Source of the DNA: Agromyces sp.
GTDB lineage: Bacteria > Actinomycetota > Actinomycetes > Actinomycetales > Microbacteriaceae
Assembly (NCBI GenBank): GCA_031178025.1
Contig: JAPSJU010000017.1
Span: 1 to 17,073, forward strand
DNA length: 17,073 nt
Direction of reading: 5' to 3'
Shown: piece by piece, positions 4,956 through 12,981 of the stretch
How the letters are laid out: the number at the start of each line of letters is the position of its first letter
Numbering within the stretch: the stretch's first letter is position 1
Notes under the pieces: model-generated
Database searches by the model: none
Seen by the model: only the letters and a program-made list of their open reading frames with translations
Told to the model about the DNA's origin: nothing
Position numbers and translations under genes: made by a program

Positions 4956-6503
4956 GTGACCGGATCGCCTCCCGCGGCACTCCGGCCGCAGCATCCGAGC
5001 CCTCGATCGCTCCGCGGCCTCGCGGCGGCCTTCGGACTCGAGGTGCGCGGCGACCTCGACGACCGCGAACTGACGGGTGTCGTGCTCAACTCGGCAGCAG
5101 TGCGCCCGGGTGATCTGTACGTCGGCGTTCCCGGGCGCAACGCCCACGGAGCCGAGTACGCCGCGGCAGCGCGCGACGGCGGGGCGGTCGCGGTGCTGAC
5201 GGATGCCGCCGGAGCGGACCTCGCCGAGCGTGCGGGCCTTCCCGTCCTCGTGGCGCCGGACGCCCGTGCCGCGCTCGGCCACGTCGCGGCGTGGATCCAT
5301 CGCACCGCCGAGAACCCGGCGACGCTCTTCGCCGTCACCGGCACGAACGGCAAGACGAGCGTCGTGCACCTGCTCTACGGGATCCTCCGCCAGCTCGGCG
5401 TGGTCGCCGGCCTCACCTCGACGGCTGAGCGGCGCATCGGCGACGAGGTCGTGCCGAGCTCCCTGACGACGCCCGAGGCGAGCGAGCTCCACGCACTGCT
5501 CGCGCGCATGCGCGAGGTCGAGGTGCGCGCCGTCGGCGTCGAGGTCTCCGCCCAGGCCCTGACGCGGCACCGGGTCGACGGCATCGTCTTCGACGTGGTG
5601 GGCTTCACCAACCTCACCCACGACCACCTCGACGACTACGGATCGCTCGACGACTACTTCCGGGCGAAGCGCGAGCTCTTCCAGCCCGATCGCGCACGAC
5701 GAGGCGTCGTGACGGTCGACTCCGAGTGGGGTCAGCGGCTCGCCGTGGAGTCCCGCATCCCGGTGACGACGCTCACCACCCGTCGTGACGTCGAGGCGGA
5801 CTGGCGCCTCACCGTGCGCGACGAGAGCGCCACGCACACGGCCTTCCTGCTCGAGGGCACCGAAGGGCGACGCATCGAGACCCGCGTCCCCCTGCTCGGC
5901 TGGTACATGGCCGCGAACGCAGCGCTCGCGATCATCATGCTCGTCGAGGCGGGCCACGACCTGCACCGGATCGCCGAGGTGCTCGATCGCGACGGCGGCA
6001 TCGACGCGTACATCCCGGGTCGCGCCGAGCGCATCTCGGGGGAGCGCGGACCGCTCGTGTACATCGACTACGGCCACAGCCCCGACGCCTTCCTGCAGAC
6101 CCTCGGTGCGATCCGGCGCATCACGAGCGGCAGGCTCATCATGCTCTTCGGCGCCGACGGCGATCGGGACACGACCAAGCGCGCCGACATGGGGGCGATC
6201 GCCGCGACCGGCGCGGACGTCGTCATCGTGACCGACTTCCACCCGCGCTTCGAGGACCCCGCGGCGATCCGCGCGGCACTGATCGCGGGGGCCCGGGCAG
6301 CGGTGCCCGACCGAGAGATCCACGAGATCCCCGACCCGAGGGCGGCGTTCCGGGCCGCGCTCGAGCTCGCGGGCGAGGGCGATGCGATCCTCTACGCCGG
6401 CCCCGGCCACGAGGACTACCACGAGGTGAAGGGCGTGAAGATCCCGTACTCAGCCAGGGACGATGCGAGCGCGGCACTGCGAGAAGCGGGCTGGGCCGAA
6501 TGA
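4956..6503 (+). CDS. murE: MurE, UDP-MurNAc-dipeptide--diamino acid ligase
   Basis: MurE is the ATP-dependent cytoplasmic ligase that adds the third, diamino residue to UDP-MurNAc-X-D-Glu. In 515 residues the N-terminal UDP domain is followed by the P-loop TGTNGKTS (128-135), a substrate segment TSTAERR (154-160), EVSAQAL (196-202), THDHLDDYGSLDDYFRAK (221-238, with Lys238 as the probable carbamylated lysine) and a C-terminal GPGHED (482-487). The diamino-acid pocket, DNPR in meso-diaminopimelate enzymes, reads D427-F-H-P-R431 here, one residue longer, so the substrate may not be diaminopimelate; many Microbacteriaceae use diaminobutyrate, ornithine or lysine. The GTG start 13 bases after ftsI has only a weak ribosome site (GAGAAAG). 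The stop overlaps murF (ATGA). Confidence 0.97.
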   Translation: MTGSPPAALRPQHPSPRSLRGLAAAFGLEVRGDLDDRELTGVVLNSAAVRPGDLYVGVPGRNAHGAEYAAAARDGGAVAVLTDAAGADLAERAGLPVLVAPDARAALGHVAAWIHRTAENPATLFAVTGTNGKTSVVHLLYGILRQLGVVAGLTSTAERRIGDEVVPSSLTTPEASELHALLARMREVEVRAVGVEVSAQALTRHRVDGIVFDVVGFTNLTHDHLDDYGSLDDYFRAKRELFQPDRARRGVVTVDSEWGQRLAVESRIPVTTLTTRRDVEADWRLTVRDESATHTAFLLEGTEGRRIETRVPLLGWYMAANAALAIIMLVEAGHDLHRIAEVLDRDGGIDAYIPGRAERISGERGPLVYIDYGHSPDAFLQTLGAIRRITSGRLIMLFGADGDRDTTKRADMGAIAATGADVVIVTDFHPRFEDPAAIRAALIAGARAAVPDREIHEIPDPRAAFRAALELAGEGDAILYAGPGHEDYHEVKGVKIPYSARDDASAALREAGWAE

Positions 6504-7912
6504 TCGCCCTCACCCTCGCCGAGATCGCCTCGGCCGTCGACGGCGTGCTGCAGCTCGGGTCGACGGATGCCTCGCCCGAGACGATCGTCGACGGCGCCGT
6601 CACGACGGATTCGCGCGAGATCGGGCCAGGAGACGTCTTCTTCGCCAAGCGCGGCGAGTTCGACGACGGGCACCGGTTCGCCCCCGCCGCCGCGGCACAG
6701 GGGGCGGCGCTGCTCGTCGTCGAGCACGCACTCGACCTCGATGTTCCGCAGGTCGTCGTCGCCGACACCGTCGAGGCGCTCGGCGCGCTCGCGACCTCCG
6801 TGGTCGCGCGCGTACGGTCGCTGGGAAGGCTCCGCATCGTGGGCGTCACCGGCTCCAACGGCAAGACCACCACGAAGAACCTGCTCCGCGCCGTGCTCGA
6901 ACGCGTGGGTCCGACGGTCGCGGCGCGCGCCTCGTTCAACAACGAGGTCGGGGCGCCGATCACGATGCTCGAGCTCACCGAGGACACCCGCTACCTGGTG
7001 GCCGAGATGGGCGCTTCCGCCGTCGGCGAGATCGCACGACTCGTGCGCATGGCGCGGCCCGACATCGGCATCGTGCTGAAGGTCGGCCTCGCGCACGCGG
7101 GCGAGTTCGGCGGTATCGAGCAGACGGTGCGCGCGAAGTCGGAGATGGTCACCGACCTGCTCGCGAGCGACGTGGCCGTGCTCAATGCCGATGATCCGCG
7201 CGTCGCCCCGATGGCGGAGCTCACGGCGGCCCGCGTCGTCCGCTTCGGCCTCGGTGCCGACGCCGACGTGCGCGCCACCGACCTCGTGGCGCACGCGCGC
7301 GGCACCGAGTTCACCGTCGTGCTCGCGAGCGGCGAGACCGCCCGCGTGCACTTCGGCGTGCTGGGCGAGCATCACGTCATGAACGCACTCGCGGCGATCG
7401 CGGCATCCGTCGAACTCGGCGTCGACCTGCCGCAGATCGTCGAGGCGCTCGAGGGCGTCACCCTCGCCGAGCGGTGGCGGATGCAGCTCATGGGCGGCCG
7501 CGACGGCATCACGGTCATCAACGACGCCTACAACGCGAGCCCCGACTCGATGGCCGCCGCGTTGAAGACGCTCGCGCAGATCCAGGCCCCCGGCACGCGC
7601 ACCATCGCCGTGCTCGGCGAGATGAGCGAGCTCGGCGAGTTCTCGGGCGAGGAGCACGACCGCATCGGGCTGCTCGCCGTCCGGCTCGGCATCTCCCAGC
7701 TCGTGGTGGTCGGCGAAGGTGCGCGTCGCCTGCACATCACGGCGATCAACGAGGGCTCGTGGGACGGCGAGTCCGCCTACGTCGAGACCGCCGATGAGGC
7801 GTTCGAGCTCGTGACATCCGCTGTGCGACCCGGTGACACGGTGCTCGTGAAATCGTCGAACGCGGCGGGTCTGCGTCACCTCGGCGACCGACTGGGAGAA
7901 TGGTTCGCGTGA
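6500..7912 (+). CDS. murF: MurF, UDP-MurNAc-tripeptide--D-alanyl-D-alanine ligase
   Basis: MurF adds the D-Ala-D-Ala dipeptide to make the UDP-MurNAc-pentapeptide in the cytoplasm. The 470-residue protein has the three Mur ligase domains: an N-terminal domain with TTDSREIGPGDVFFA (35-49), an ATPase domain with P-loop VTGSNGKTT (116-124) and the MurF-specific FNNEVGAP (146-153), and a C-terminal domain with NDAYNASPDSM (341-351) followed by VLGEMSELG (371-379). Length and all motifs are ordinary. The ATG overlaps the murE stop by four bases, and the murF stop overlaps the mraY GTG in the same way, so translation is coupled through murE-murF-mraY. No ddl gene, which would supply its D-Ala-D-Ala substrate, lies in the window. 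Confidence 0.98.
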   Translation: MIALTLAEIASAVDGVLQLGSTDASPETIVDGAVTTDSREIGPGDVFFAKRGEFDDGHRFAPAAAAQGAALLVVEHALDLDVPQVVVADTVEALGALATSVVARVRSLGRLRIVGVTGSNGKTTTKNLLRAVLERVGPTVAARASFNNEVGAPITMLELTEDTRYLVAEMGASAVGEIARLVRMARPDIGIVLKVGLAHAGEFGGIEQTVRAKSEMVTDLLASDVAVLNADDPRVAPMAELTAARVVRFGLGADADVRATDLVAHARGTEFTVVLASGETARVHFGVLGEHHVMNALAAIAASVELGVDLPQIVEALEGVTLAERWRMQLMGGRDGITVINDAYNASPDSMAAALKTLAQIQAPGTRTIAVLGEMSELGEFSGEEHDRIGLLAVRLGISQLVVVGEGARRLHITAINEGSWDGESAYVETADEAFELVTSAVRPGDTVLVKSSNAAGLRHLGDRLGEWFA

Positions 7913-9006
7913 GAGCACTGCTGACCGCCGGGGCGTTGTCGCTCGCCTTCACGCTGTTCCTGACCCCGCTGTTCATCCGGCTCTTCACCCGGCTCGGCTG
8001 GGGCCAGTTCATCCGCGACGACGGCCCGAAGAGTCACCACGTCAAGCGCGGCACGCCCACCATGGGCGGGATCATCTTCATCCTCGGCACGCTCTTCGGC
8101 TACTTCGTGGCGACGCTGCTCGTGTCGAACGAGCCGCCGACGGCTTCGGGACTGCTGGTGCTGCTCATGATGGTCGGGCTCGGGGCGGTCGGTTTCGTCG
8201 ACGACTTCCTGAAGACGCGCAAGAAGCAGAGCCTCGGCCTCGGCGGGTGGGCGAAGGTCGCGGGTCAGGTCATCGTCGCCGCCGTCTTCGCGCTGCTCGC
8301 ACTGCAGTTCCCGAACGAGCGCAACGTCACGCCCGCCAACACCTCGATCTCGTTCATCCGGGACCTCCCGCTCGACTTCATGGTGTTCGGCACCGTCATC
8401 GGCGTCGCCCTCTACGTCGTGTGGATCTGCCTCATCACGGTCGGGGCCTCGAACGGCGTGAACGTCACCGACGGCCTGGACGGGCTGGCGGCCGGCTCAT
8501 CGATCCTCGCGATCGGGTCGTTCGTCATCATCGGCTTCTGGCAGTTCAACCAGTCCTGCGCGAGCGAGAACCTCAACCCCGACGACTTCTACCGCTGCTA
8601 CGAGGTGCGCGATCCGCTCGACCTCGCGATCGTCTCGACCGCGATCGTGGGCGGGCTCATCGGCTTCCTCTGGTGGAACACCAATCCGGCGAGGATCTAC
8701 ATGGGCGACACCGGATCGCTCGCGCTCGGCGGCGCCCTCGCGGCGCTGGCCATCGTGAGCCACACGGAGCTGCTCATCCTGCTGATCGGCGGGCTCTTCG
8801 TCGTCGAGACGGGGTCGGTGATCGTGCAGCGGGCCTACTTCAAGCTCACCGGCGGCAAGCGCATCTTCCTGATGAGTCCGATCCACCATCACTTCGAGCT
8901 GAAGGGGTGGGCCGAGATCACGATCGTCGTGCGGTTCTGGATCATCGCCGGCCTCTTCGTCGCGGCGGGCGTCGGCAGCTTCTACTTCGAATGGCTGCAA
9001 CGGTGA
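7909..9006 (+). CDS. mraY: MraY, phospho-MurNAc-pentapeptide transferase
   Basis: MraY transfers phospho-MurNAc-pentapeptide to undecaprenyl phosphate, forming lipid I at the inner face of the membrane. The 365-residue, roughly ten-helix protein carries DDGPKSHHVKRGTPTMGG (37-54), VDDF with the paired aspartates (97-100), NVTDGLDGLAAG (185-196), MGDTGS (265-270) and the HHHFELKGW loop (326-334). The GTG at 7909 is chosen because GGGAGAA (7894-7900) lies eight bases upstream and it forms a GTGA overlap with murF; an in-frame ATG at 7900 would sit on the ribosome site itself. Two cysteines, Cys217 and Cys230, occur in the loop predicted to face outward between two helices, which could permit a disulfide. 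Confidence 0.97.
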   Translation: MRALLTAGALSLAFTLFLTPLFIRLFTRLGWGQFIRDDGPKSHHVKRGTPTMGGIIFILGTLFGYFVATLLVSNEPPTASGLLVLLMMVGLGAVGFVDDFLKTRKKQSLGLGGWAKVAGQVIVAAVFALLALQFPNERNVTPANTSISFIRDLPLDFMVFGTVIGVALYVVWICLITVGASNGVNVTDGLDGLAAGSSILAIGSFVIIGFWQFNQSCASENLNPDDFYRCYEVRDPLDLAIVSTAIVGGLIGFLWWNTNPARIYMGDTGSLALGGALAALAIVSHTELLILLIGGLFVVETGSVIVQRAYFKLTGGKRIFLMSPIHHHFELKGWAEITIVVRFWIIAGLFVAAGVGSFYFEWLQR

Positions 9007-10550
9007 CGCAGGCGGAGTCCGCGTCCGCACGCGGACGCCTCGACACGCTGACGAGCTGGAACGCCGACTGGCGCAACCTGCGGGTCGCGGTGCTCGGCGT
9101 GGGCGTCACCGGGTTCGCCGTCGCGGACACGCTCACGGAGCTGGGCGCACAGGTGCTCGTCCTCGCGCCCGAGGTCGATGACGACCGCGCGCGCATCCTC
9201 GAGGTCATCGGTGCGACGCTCGTGCGGCATCCGCTCGACGCGGTGCCCACGGAGCTGGAGGGATTCGCCCCCGAGCTCGTCGTCGCATCGCCGGGATTCC
9301 ATCCCGACCACCCGGTGCTCGACTGGGCGGCGGCGAACTCGGTCGAGGTGTGGGGCGACATCGAGCTCGCCTGGCGGGTTCGCGACAAGGTCAATGCCGC
9401 GGAGTGGATCCTCGTGACGGGGACGAACGGCAAGACGACGACGGTGCAGCTGACCGCGACCCTCCTCGCCGCCCACGGCGTGCGGGCGGCGCCGTGCGGG
9501 AACATCGGGGTGCCGGTGCTCGACGCGGTGCGCGACCCGGGCGGCTTCGACGTGCTCGTGGTCGAGCTCTCGAGCTACCAGCTCCACCACCTGCGGACGG
9601 CCGGGCCCGGCGCCCTGCACCCGTGGGCGAGCGTCTGCCTGAACCTGGCCGACGACCACCTCGACTGGCATGGCTCGGCCGAGGCGTATCGCGCTGCCAA
9701 GGCCACCGTGTACGCGAACACCAAGGTCGCGTGCGTCTACAACCGCGCCGACGAGGCGACGATGCGCATGGTCGAGGACGCCGAGGTCGAGGAGGGCGCG
9801 CGCGCGATCGGCTTCGGGCTCGACGTACCGGGTCCGAGTGACCTCGGCGTCGTCGACGGCATCCTCTGCGACCGCGCCTTCCTCGATGAACGTCGCACGT
9901 CCGCGCTCGAGATCACGACCGTGGACGAGCTCGCACGGCGCGGGCTCGCCGCGCCGCACGTCGTCGCGAACATCCTGGCCGCGTCCGCCCTCGCTCGCTC
10001 CTACGGCGTGCCGGTCGGCGTCATCCACGACGCGCTGGACACGTTCCGGCTCGACGCCCACCGGATCGAGACGGTGGCGGAGGCCGGGGGCATCCGCTGG
10101 ATCGACGACTCCAAGGCGACGAATCCGCATGCCGCCGAGGCGTCGCTCCGTGCGTTCGACAGGGTCGTGTGGATCGTCGGCGGCCTCCTGAAGGGGGTCG
10201 ATGCGGACGCGCTCGTCGCCGCCCACGTCGCGCGCCTCCGCGCCGCGATCGTCATCGGCGCCGACCGTGCGGCACTCGTCGAGGCGTTCCGCCGACACGC
10301 CCCGGACCTGCCTCTCTTCGAGGTGATCGCGGCGGACACTGAAACGGTGATGCCCGAGGCGGTCGCCCTGGCCGCCGGCATCGCCGAGGCGGGTGATTCG
10401 GTGCTGCTCGCCCCGGCGGCCGCGTCGATGGACCAGTTCACCGACTACGCGGACCGGGGCCGGCGGTTCCATGAGGCGGTCAGAGCAAGGCTGGGGGGTG
10501 AGGCGGATGGCGACACCACCGCCCCGCCCGAGCCGAGCGGTGAAGGCTGA
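9003..10550 (+). CDS. murD: MurD, UDP-MurNAc-L-alanine (or glycine)--D-glutamate ligase
   Basis: MurD adds D-glutamate, the second stem residue. Reading from the GTG at 9003 gives 515 residues with a Rossmann-like N-terminal motif LGVGVTGFAVADTL (31-44), P-loop VTGTNGKTT (138-146), GNIGVP (166-171), VELSSYQL (187-194), DDHLDWHGS (217-225), DDSKATNPHAA (368-378) and a C-terminal APAAASMDQFTDYADRG-type segment. The GTG makes a GTGA overlap with the mraY stop, as at the neighbouring junctions; an in-frame ATG at 8991 would add four residues and has no better ribosome site, so the exact start is uncertain. The last 44 bases overlap ftsW if that gene starts at 10507. Confidence 0.97.
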   Translation: MTQAESASARGRLDTLTSWNADWRNLRVAVLGVGVTGFAVADTLTELGAQVLVLAPEVDDDRARILEVIGATLVRHPLDAVPTELEGFAPELVVASPGFHPDHPVLDWAAANSVEVWGDIELAWRVRDKVNAAEWILVTGTNGKTTTVQLTATLLAAHGVRAAPCGNIGVPVLDAVRDPGGFDVLVVELSSYQLHHLRTAGPGALHPWASVCLNLADDHLDWHGSAEAYRAAKATVYANTKVACVYNRADEATMRMVEDAEVEEGARAIGFGLDVPGPSDLGVVDGILCDRAFLDERRTSALEITTVDELARRGLAAPHVVANILAASALARSYGVPVGVIHDALDTFRLDAHRIETVAEAGGIRWIDDSKATNPHAAEASLRAFDRVVWIVGGLLKGVDADALVAAHVARLRAAIVIGADRAALVEAFRRHAPDLPLFEVIAADTETVMPEAVALAAGIAEAGDSVLLAPAAASMDQFTDYADRGRRFHEAVRARLGGEADGDTTAPPEPSGEG

Positions 10551-11763
10551 CGTCGCGGGCGTCTCCGCCGCCCGTATCCGACTCGGCCGCGTTTTCCGCG
10601 TCGAGTCCAAGGACTACTACCTCCTGCTCGGCACGACGGTCTTCCTCGTCGTGTTCGGCCTCGTCATGGTGCTCTCCTCGTCCTCCGTCGAGTCGAACCT
10701 GGAGGATGGCGGCTTCTTCGTGCAGGCGATGCGCCAGGGCGTCTTCGCGATGCTCGGAATCCCGGTGATGCTCATCGCCAGCCGGATGCCCGAGCGGCTC
10801 TGGATGCGACTCGCCTGGCCGCTCCTCATCGTCTCGTGCCTGCTGCAGGTGCTCGTCGTCGCGACGCCCCTCGGCATCGAGGTCGGCGGCAACACCAACT
10901 GGCTCGCGCTCGGACCGGTGCAGTTCCAGCCGTCGGAGCTCATCAAGGTCGCGCTCGTGATCTGGCTCGGCCTGATCGTCACGAAGAAGCAGTCGCTGCT
11001 CGGCGACTTCGTGCACGGGATCCTGCCGATCCTCCTCGTCGGCGGGGGAGCCATCGGGCTCGTCCTGCTCGGCGGGGACCTCGGCACGGTGATGGTGATG
11101 GCGAGCATGCTCGTCGGGGCACTGTTCCTCATCGGCGTGCGCATCCGCCTGCTGCTTCCGCCGCTCGTGCTCGGTGCGGCGCTCTTCGCCCTCGTCGCGA
11201 TCTCGAGTCAGAGTCGGATGCGCCGCATCACGGCGTTCCTGCAGGAGAACTGCTCCGAGATCGACATGGCGGACTGCTGGCAGATCCAGCACGGCCGGTT
11301 CGCACTCGCGAACGGCGGCGTCTTCGGCGTCGGGCTCGGTAACTCCGCGGCGAAATGGTCGTGGCTTCCCGCAGCGGACAACGACTTCATCTTCGCGATC
11401 ATCGGCGAGGAGCTCGGGCTCGTCGGCGCGATCGTCGTGATCGGCCTCTTCGTCGTGCTCGCGGTCGCGTTCGGGCGGGTGCTCCGGGCGGCGCTCACGC
11501 CGTTCGCCCGAGCGGTCACGGCGGCGGGGCTCGTCTGGGTCGTCGGCCAGGCGTGTGTCAATATCGGTGTCGTGCTCGGTGTCTTCCCCGTCCTCGGCGT
11601 CCCACTGCCGCTCGTCTCCGCCGGCGGTACGGCCCTGCTCACGACCCTCTTCGCGATCGGTGTCGTGCTCTCCGTCTCGCGCGACCCCGAAGCCGCGTTG
11701 CACGCCGCCACCCGGGCGGACGTGCGTGGCAGGGCACGGGCGATGGAGCGAGCCGGCCGATGA
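10507..11763 (+). CDS. ftsW: FtsW, septal lipid II polymerase (SEDS family)
   Basis: FtsW is the SEDS-family glycosyltransferase that polymerises lipid II at the septum together with FtsI. The 418-residue protein has a basic cytoplasmic start (1-36), about ten membrane helices, GGNTNWLALGPVQFQPSELI (127-146) and, in the large outer loop, PAADNDFIFAIIGEELG (288-304) containing the acidic residue needed for catalysis in SEDS proteins. The C-terminal PLPLVSAGGTALL block closes the fold. Cys249 and Cys257 sit eight apart in the same outer loop. ATG 10507 is preferred for the G-rich, SD-like run just upstream (10493-10506, GGGGGGTGAGGCGG); ATG 10471 and GTG 10540 are in-frame alternatives. The stop overlaps murG (ATGA). 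Confidence 0.96.
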   Translation: MATPPPRPSRAVKADVAGVSAARIRLGRVFRVESKDYYLLLGTTVFLVVFGLVMVLSSSSVESNLEDGGFFVQAMRQGVFAMLGIPVMLIASRMPERLWMRLAWPLLIVSCLLQVLVVATPLGIEVGGNTNWLALGPVQFQPSELIKVALVIWLGLIVTKKQSLLGDFVHGILPILLVGGGAIGLVLLGGDLGTVMVMASMLVGALFLIGVRIRLLLPPLVLGAALFALVAISSQSRMRRITAFLQENCSEIDMADCWQIQHGRFALANGGVFGVGLGNSAAKWSWLPAADNDFIFAIIGEELGLVGAIVVIGLFVVLAVAFGRVLRAALTPFARAVTAAGLVWVVGQACVNIGVVLGVFPVLGVPLPLVSAGGTALLTTLFAIGVVLSVSRDPEAALHAATRADVRGRARAMERAGR

Positions 11764-12860
11764 CGGTGCACCTCCTCGCCGGCGGTGGCACCGCCGGTCA
11801 CGTCAACCCCCTGCTGGCCGTCGCCGACCGCCTCCGCGAACGGAACCCCGACGACACCGTGCTCGTGCTCGGGACCGCGGAGGGCCTCGAAGCGCGCCTC
11901 GTTCCCGCGCGCGGGTACGAGCTCCTCACGATCCCGAAGGTGCCCTTCCCGCGGCGCCCGAACCGGGCGGCGCTCGCGTTCCCCGGCCGATTCCGCGCGT
12001 CGGTCGCCGACGTCCGGGCGATCGTGGACGATCGCGGTGTCGACGTGGTGGTCGGATTCGGCGGCTACGTCTCGACCCCGGCCTACCTGGCTGCGCGGAG
12101 GCTCCGCATCCCCGTCGTGATCCATGAGGCGAACGCGAAGCCGGGGCTCGCGAATCGCCTGGGCGCTCGATGGGCGAGTGCGGTGGGCGTCGCCTTCCGC
12201 GGGACACCGCTTCCGGGGGCCGTCCCGGTCGGGATGCCCCTGCGCCGCGAGATCGAGGCGCTCGACCGTGGCGCACGGCGAGCCGAGGCGGCCGAGTTCT
12301 TCGACCTCGACGCCGGCCGGCCCGTGCTGCTCGCGACCGGTGGATCCCTCGGCGCCCGTCGCATCAACGCGACGATGGTGGCGAGCGCCGAAGCGCTCGT
12401 GGGCGCCGGGTGGCAGGTGCTGCACATCACCGGGGCGAACTCCGAGGTGTCCGACCCCGGCCTCCCGGGCTATCGGATGGTGCCGTACGTCGATCGGATG
12501 GACCTCGCGCTCGCCATCGCCGATCTCGCCGTGTCTCGGGCCGGCGCCGCAACGGTCAGCGAGCTCGCGGCCCTCGGCATCCCGGCCGTGTACGTTCCGT
12601 ACCCGGTCGGCAACGGGGAGCAGCGGTTCAACGCGGCGGACGTCGTCGAGGCCGGCGGCGGCATCCTCGTCGACGACGCCGCGTTCCTGCCCGCGTGGAT
12701 CCGGGCCGAACTGGTGCCGCTGCTCGCGGACCGCGGGCGAGTGGCGGCGATGGCGGACGCCGCAGCATCTGCCGGACATCGCGACGGCACCGACCGGATG
12801 ATCGCACTCATCGACGCCGCGCTCGGCGGGGGAGTCCGGGACCGCGCGCACAACGCGTAA
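11760..12860 (+). CDS. murG: MurG, lipid II synthase (GlcNAc transferase)
   Basis: MurG adds GlcNAc from UDP-GlcNAc to lipid I on the cytoplasmic membrane face, completing lipid II. The 366-residue GT-B enzyme shows GGGTAGHVNPLLA (8-20), GGYVSTP (101-107), HEANAKPGLANR (122-133), GGSLGAR (194-200) and the donor-binding region SRAGAATVSELAALG (259-273) followed by PVGNGEQRFNA (282-292). Length is normal. The ATG overlaps the ftsW stop by four bases. The gene ends with TAA, and a 121-bp gap with a strong hairpin separates it from murC, the largest break between the mur genes here. Confidence 0.98.
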   Translation: MTVHLLAGGGTAGHVNPLLAVADRLRERNPDDTVLVLGTAEGLEARLVPARGYELLTIPKVPFPRRPNRAALAFPGRFRASVADVRAIVDDRGVDVVVGFGGYVSTPAYLAARRLRIPVVIHEANAKPGLANRLGARWASAVGVAFRGTPLPGAVPVGMPLRREIEALDRGARRAEAAEFFDLDAGRPVLLATGGSLGARRINATMVASAEALVGAGWQVLHITGANSEVSDPGLPGYRMVPYVDRMDLALAIADLAVSRAGAATVSELAALGIPAVYVPYPVGNGEQRFNAADVVEAGGGILVDDAAFLPAWIRAELVPLLADRGRVAAMADAAASAGHRDGTDRMIALIDAALGGGVRDRAHNA

Positions 12861-12870
12861 CGTTGAGGGA

Positions 12871-12890
12871 GCGGATGCCGAGGCATCCGC
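12871..12890 (+). repeat. Hairpin in the murG-murC gap made of two inverted copies of CGGATGCC
   Basis: GCGGATGCC (12871-12879) and GGCATCCGC (12882-12890) form a perfect 9-bp stem with GA between them (an 8-bp stem with a CGAG loop is more realistic). It lies ten bases after the murG stop. No T-run follows, so it is at best a weak terminator, attenuator or mRNA stabiliser. The two arms are copies of an octamer that recurs across the window. Further on, GTCGACGTCGAC (12921-12932) is a 12-bp palindrome; no clear promoter is seen in the gap. Confidence 0.65.
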
Positions 12891-12981
12891 CGACCGACCA
12901 TCGGCGTGTCCACGTGTCACGTCGACGTCGACCGCCGCACCACCGCTCGTCCGACCTGCTCCGAGGGAAGAACCGCCGCCC

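Noticed and set aside
2879..5353. Very long open frame (824 codons) on the minus strand opposite ftsL-ftsI-murE
   Set aside because: Antisense shadow: GC-rich third codon positions of the real genes remove stops on the opposite strand. Composition is Arg/Ala/Gly/His-rich with no domain, and the plus-strand genes are certain. The same holds for other long minus-strand frames (4866-6422, 6416-7918, 8982-10610, 11208-13436, 12808-14571).
8247..9002. Upstream extension of the murD frame through mraY
   Set aside because: Out-of-frame translation of mraY with no Mur ligase similarity; MurD's own start is at 8991 or 9003.
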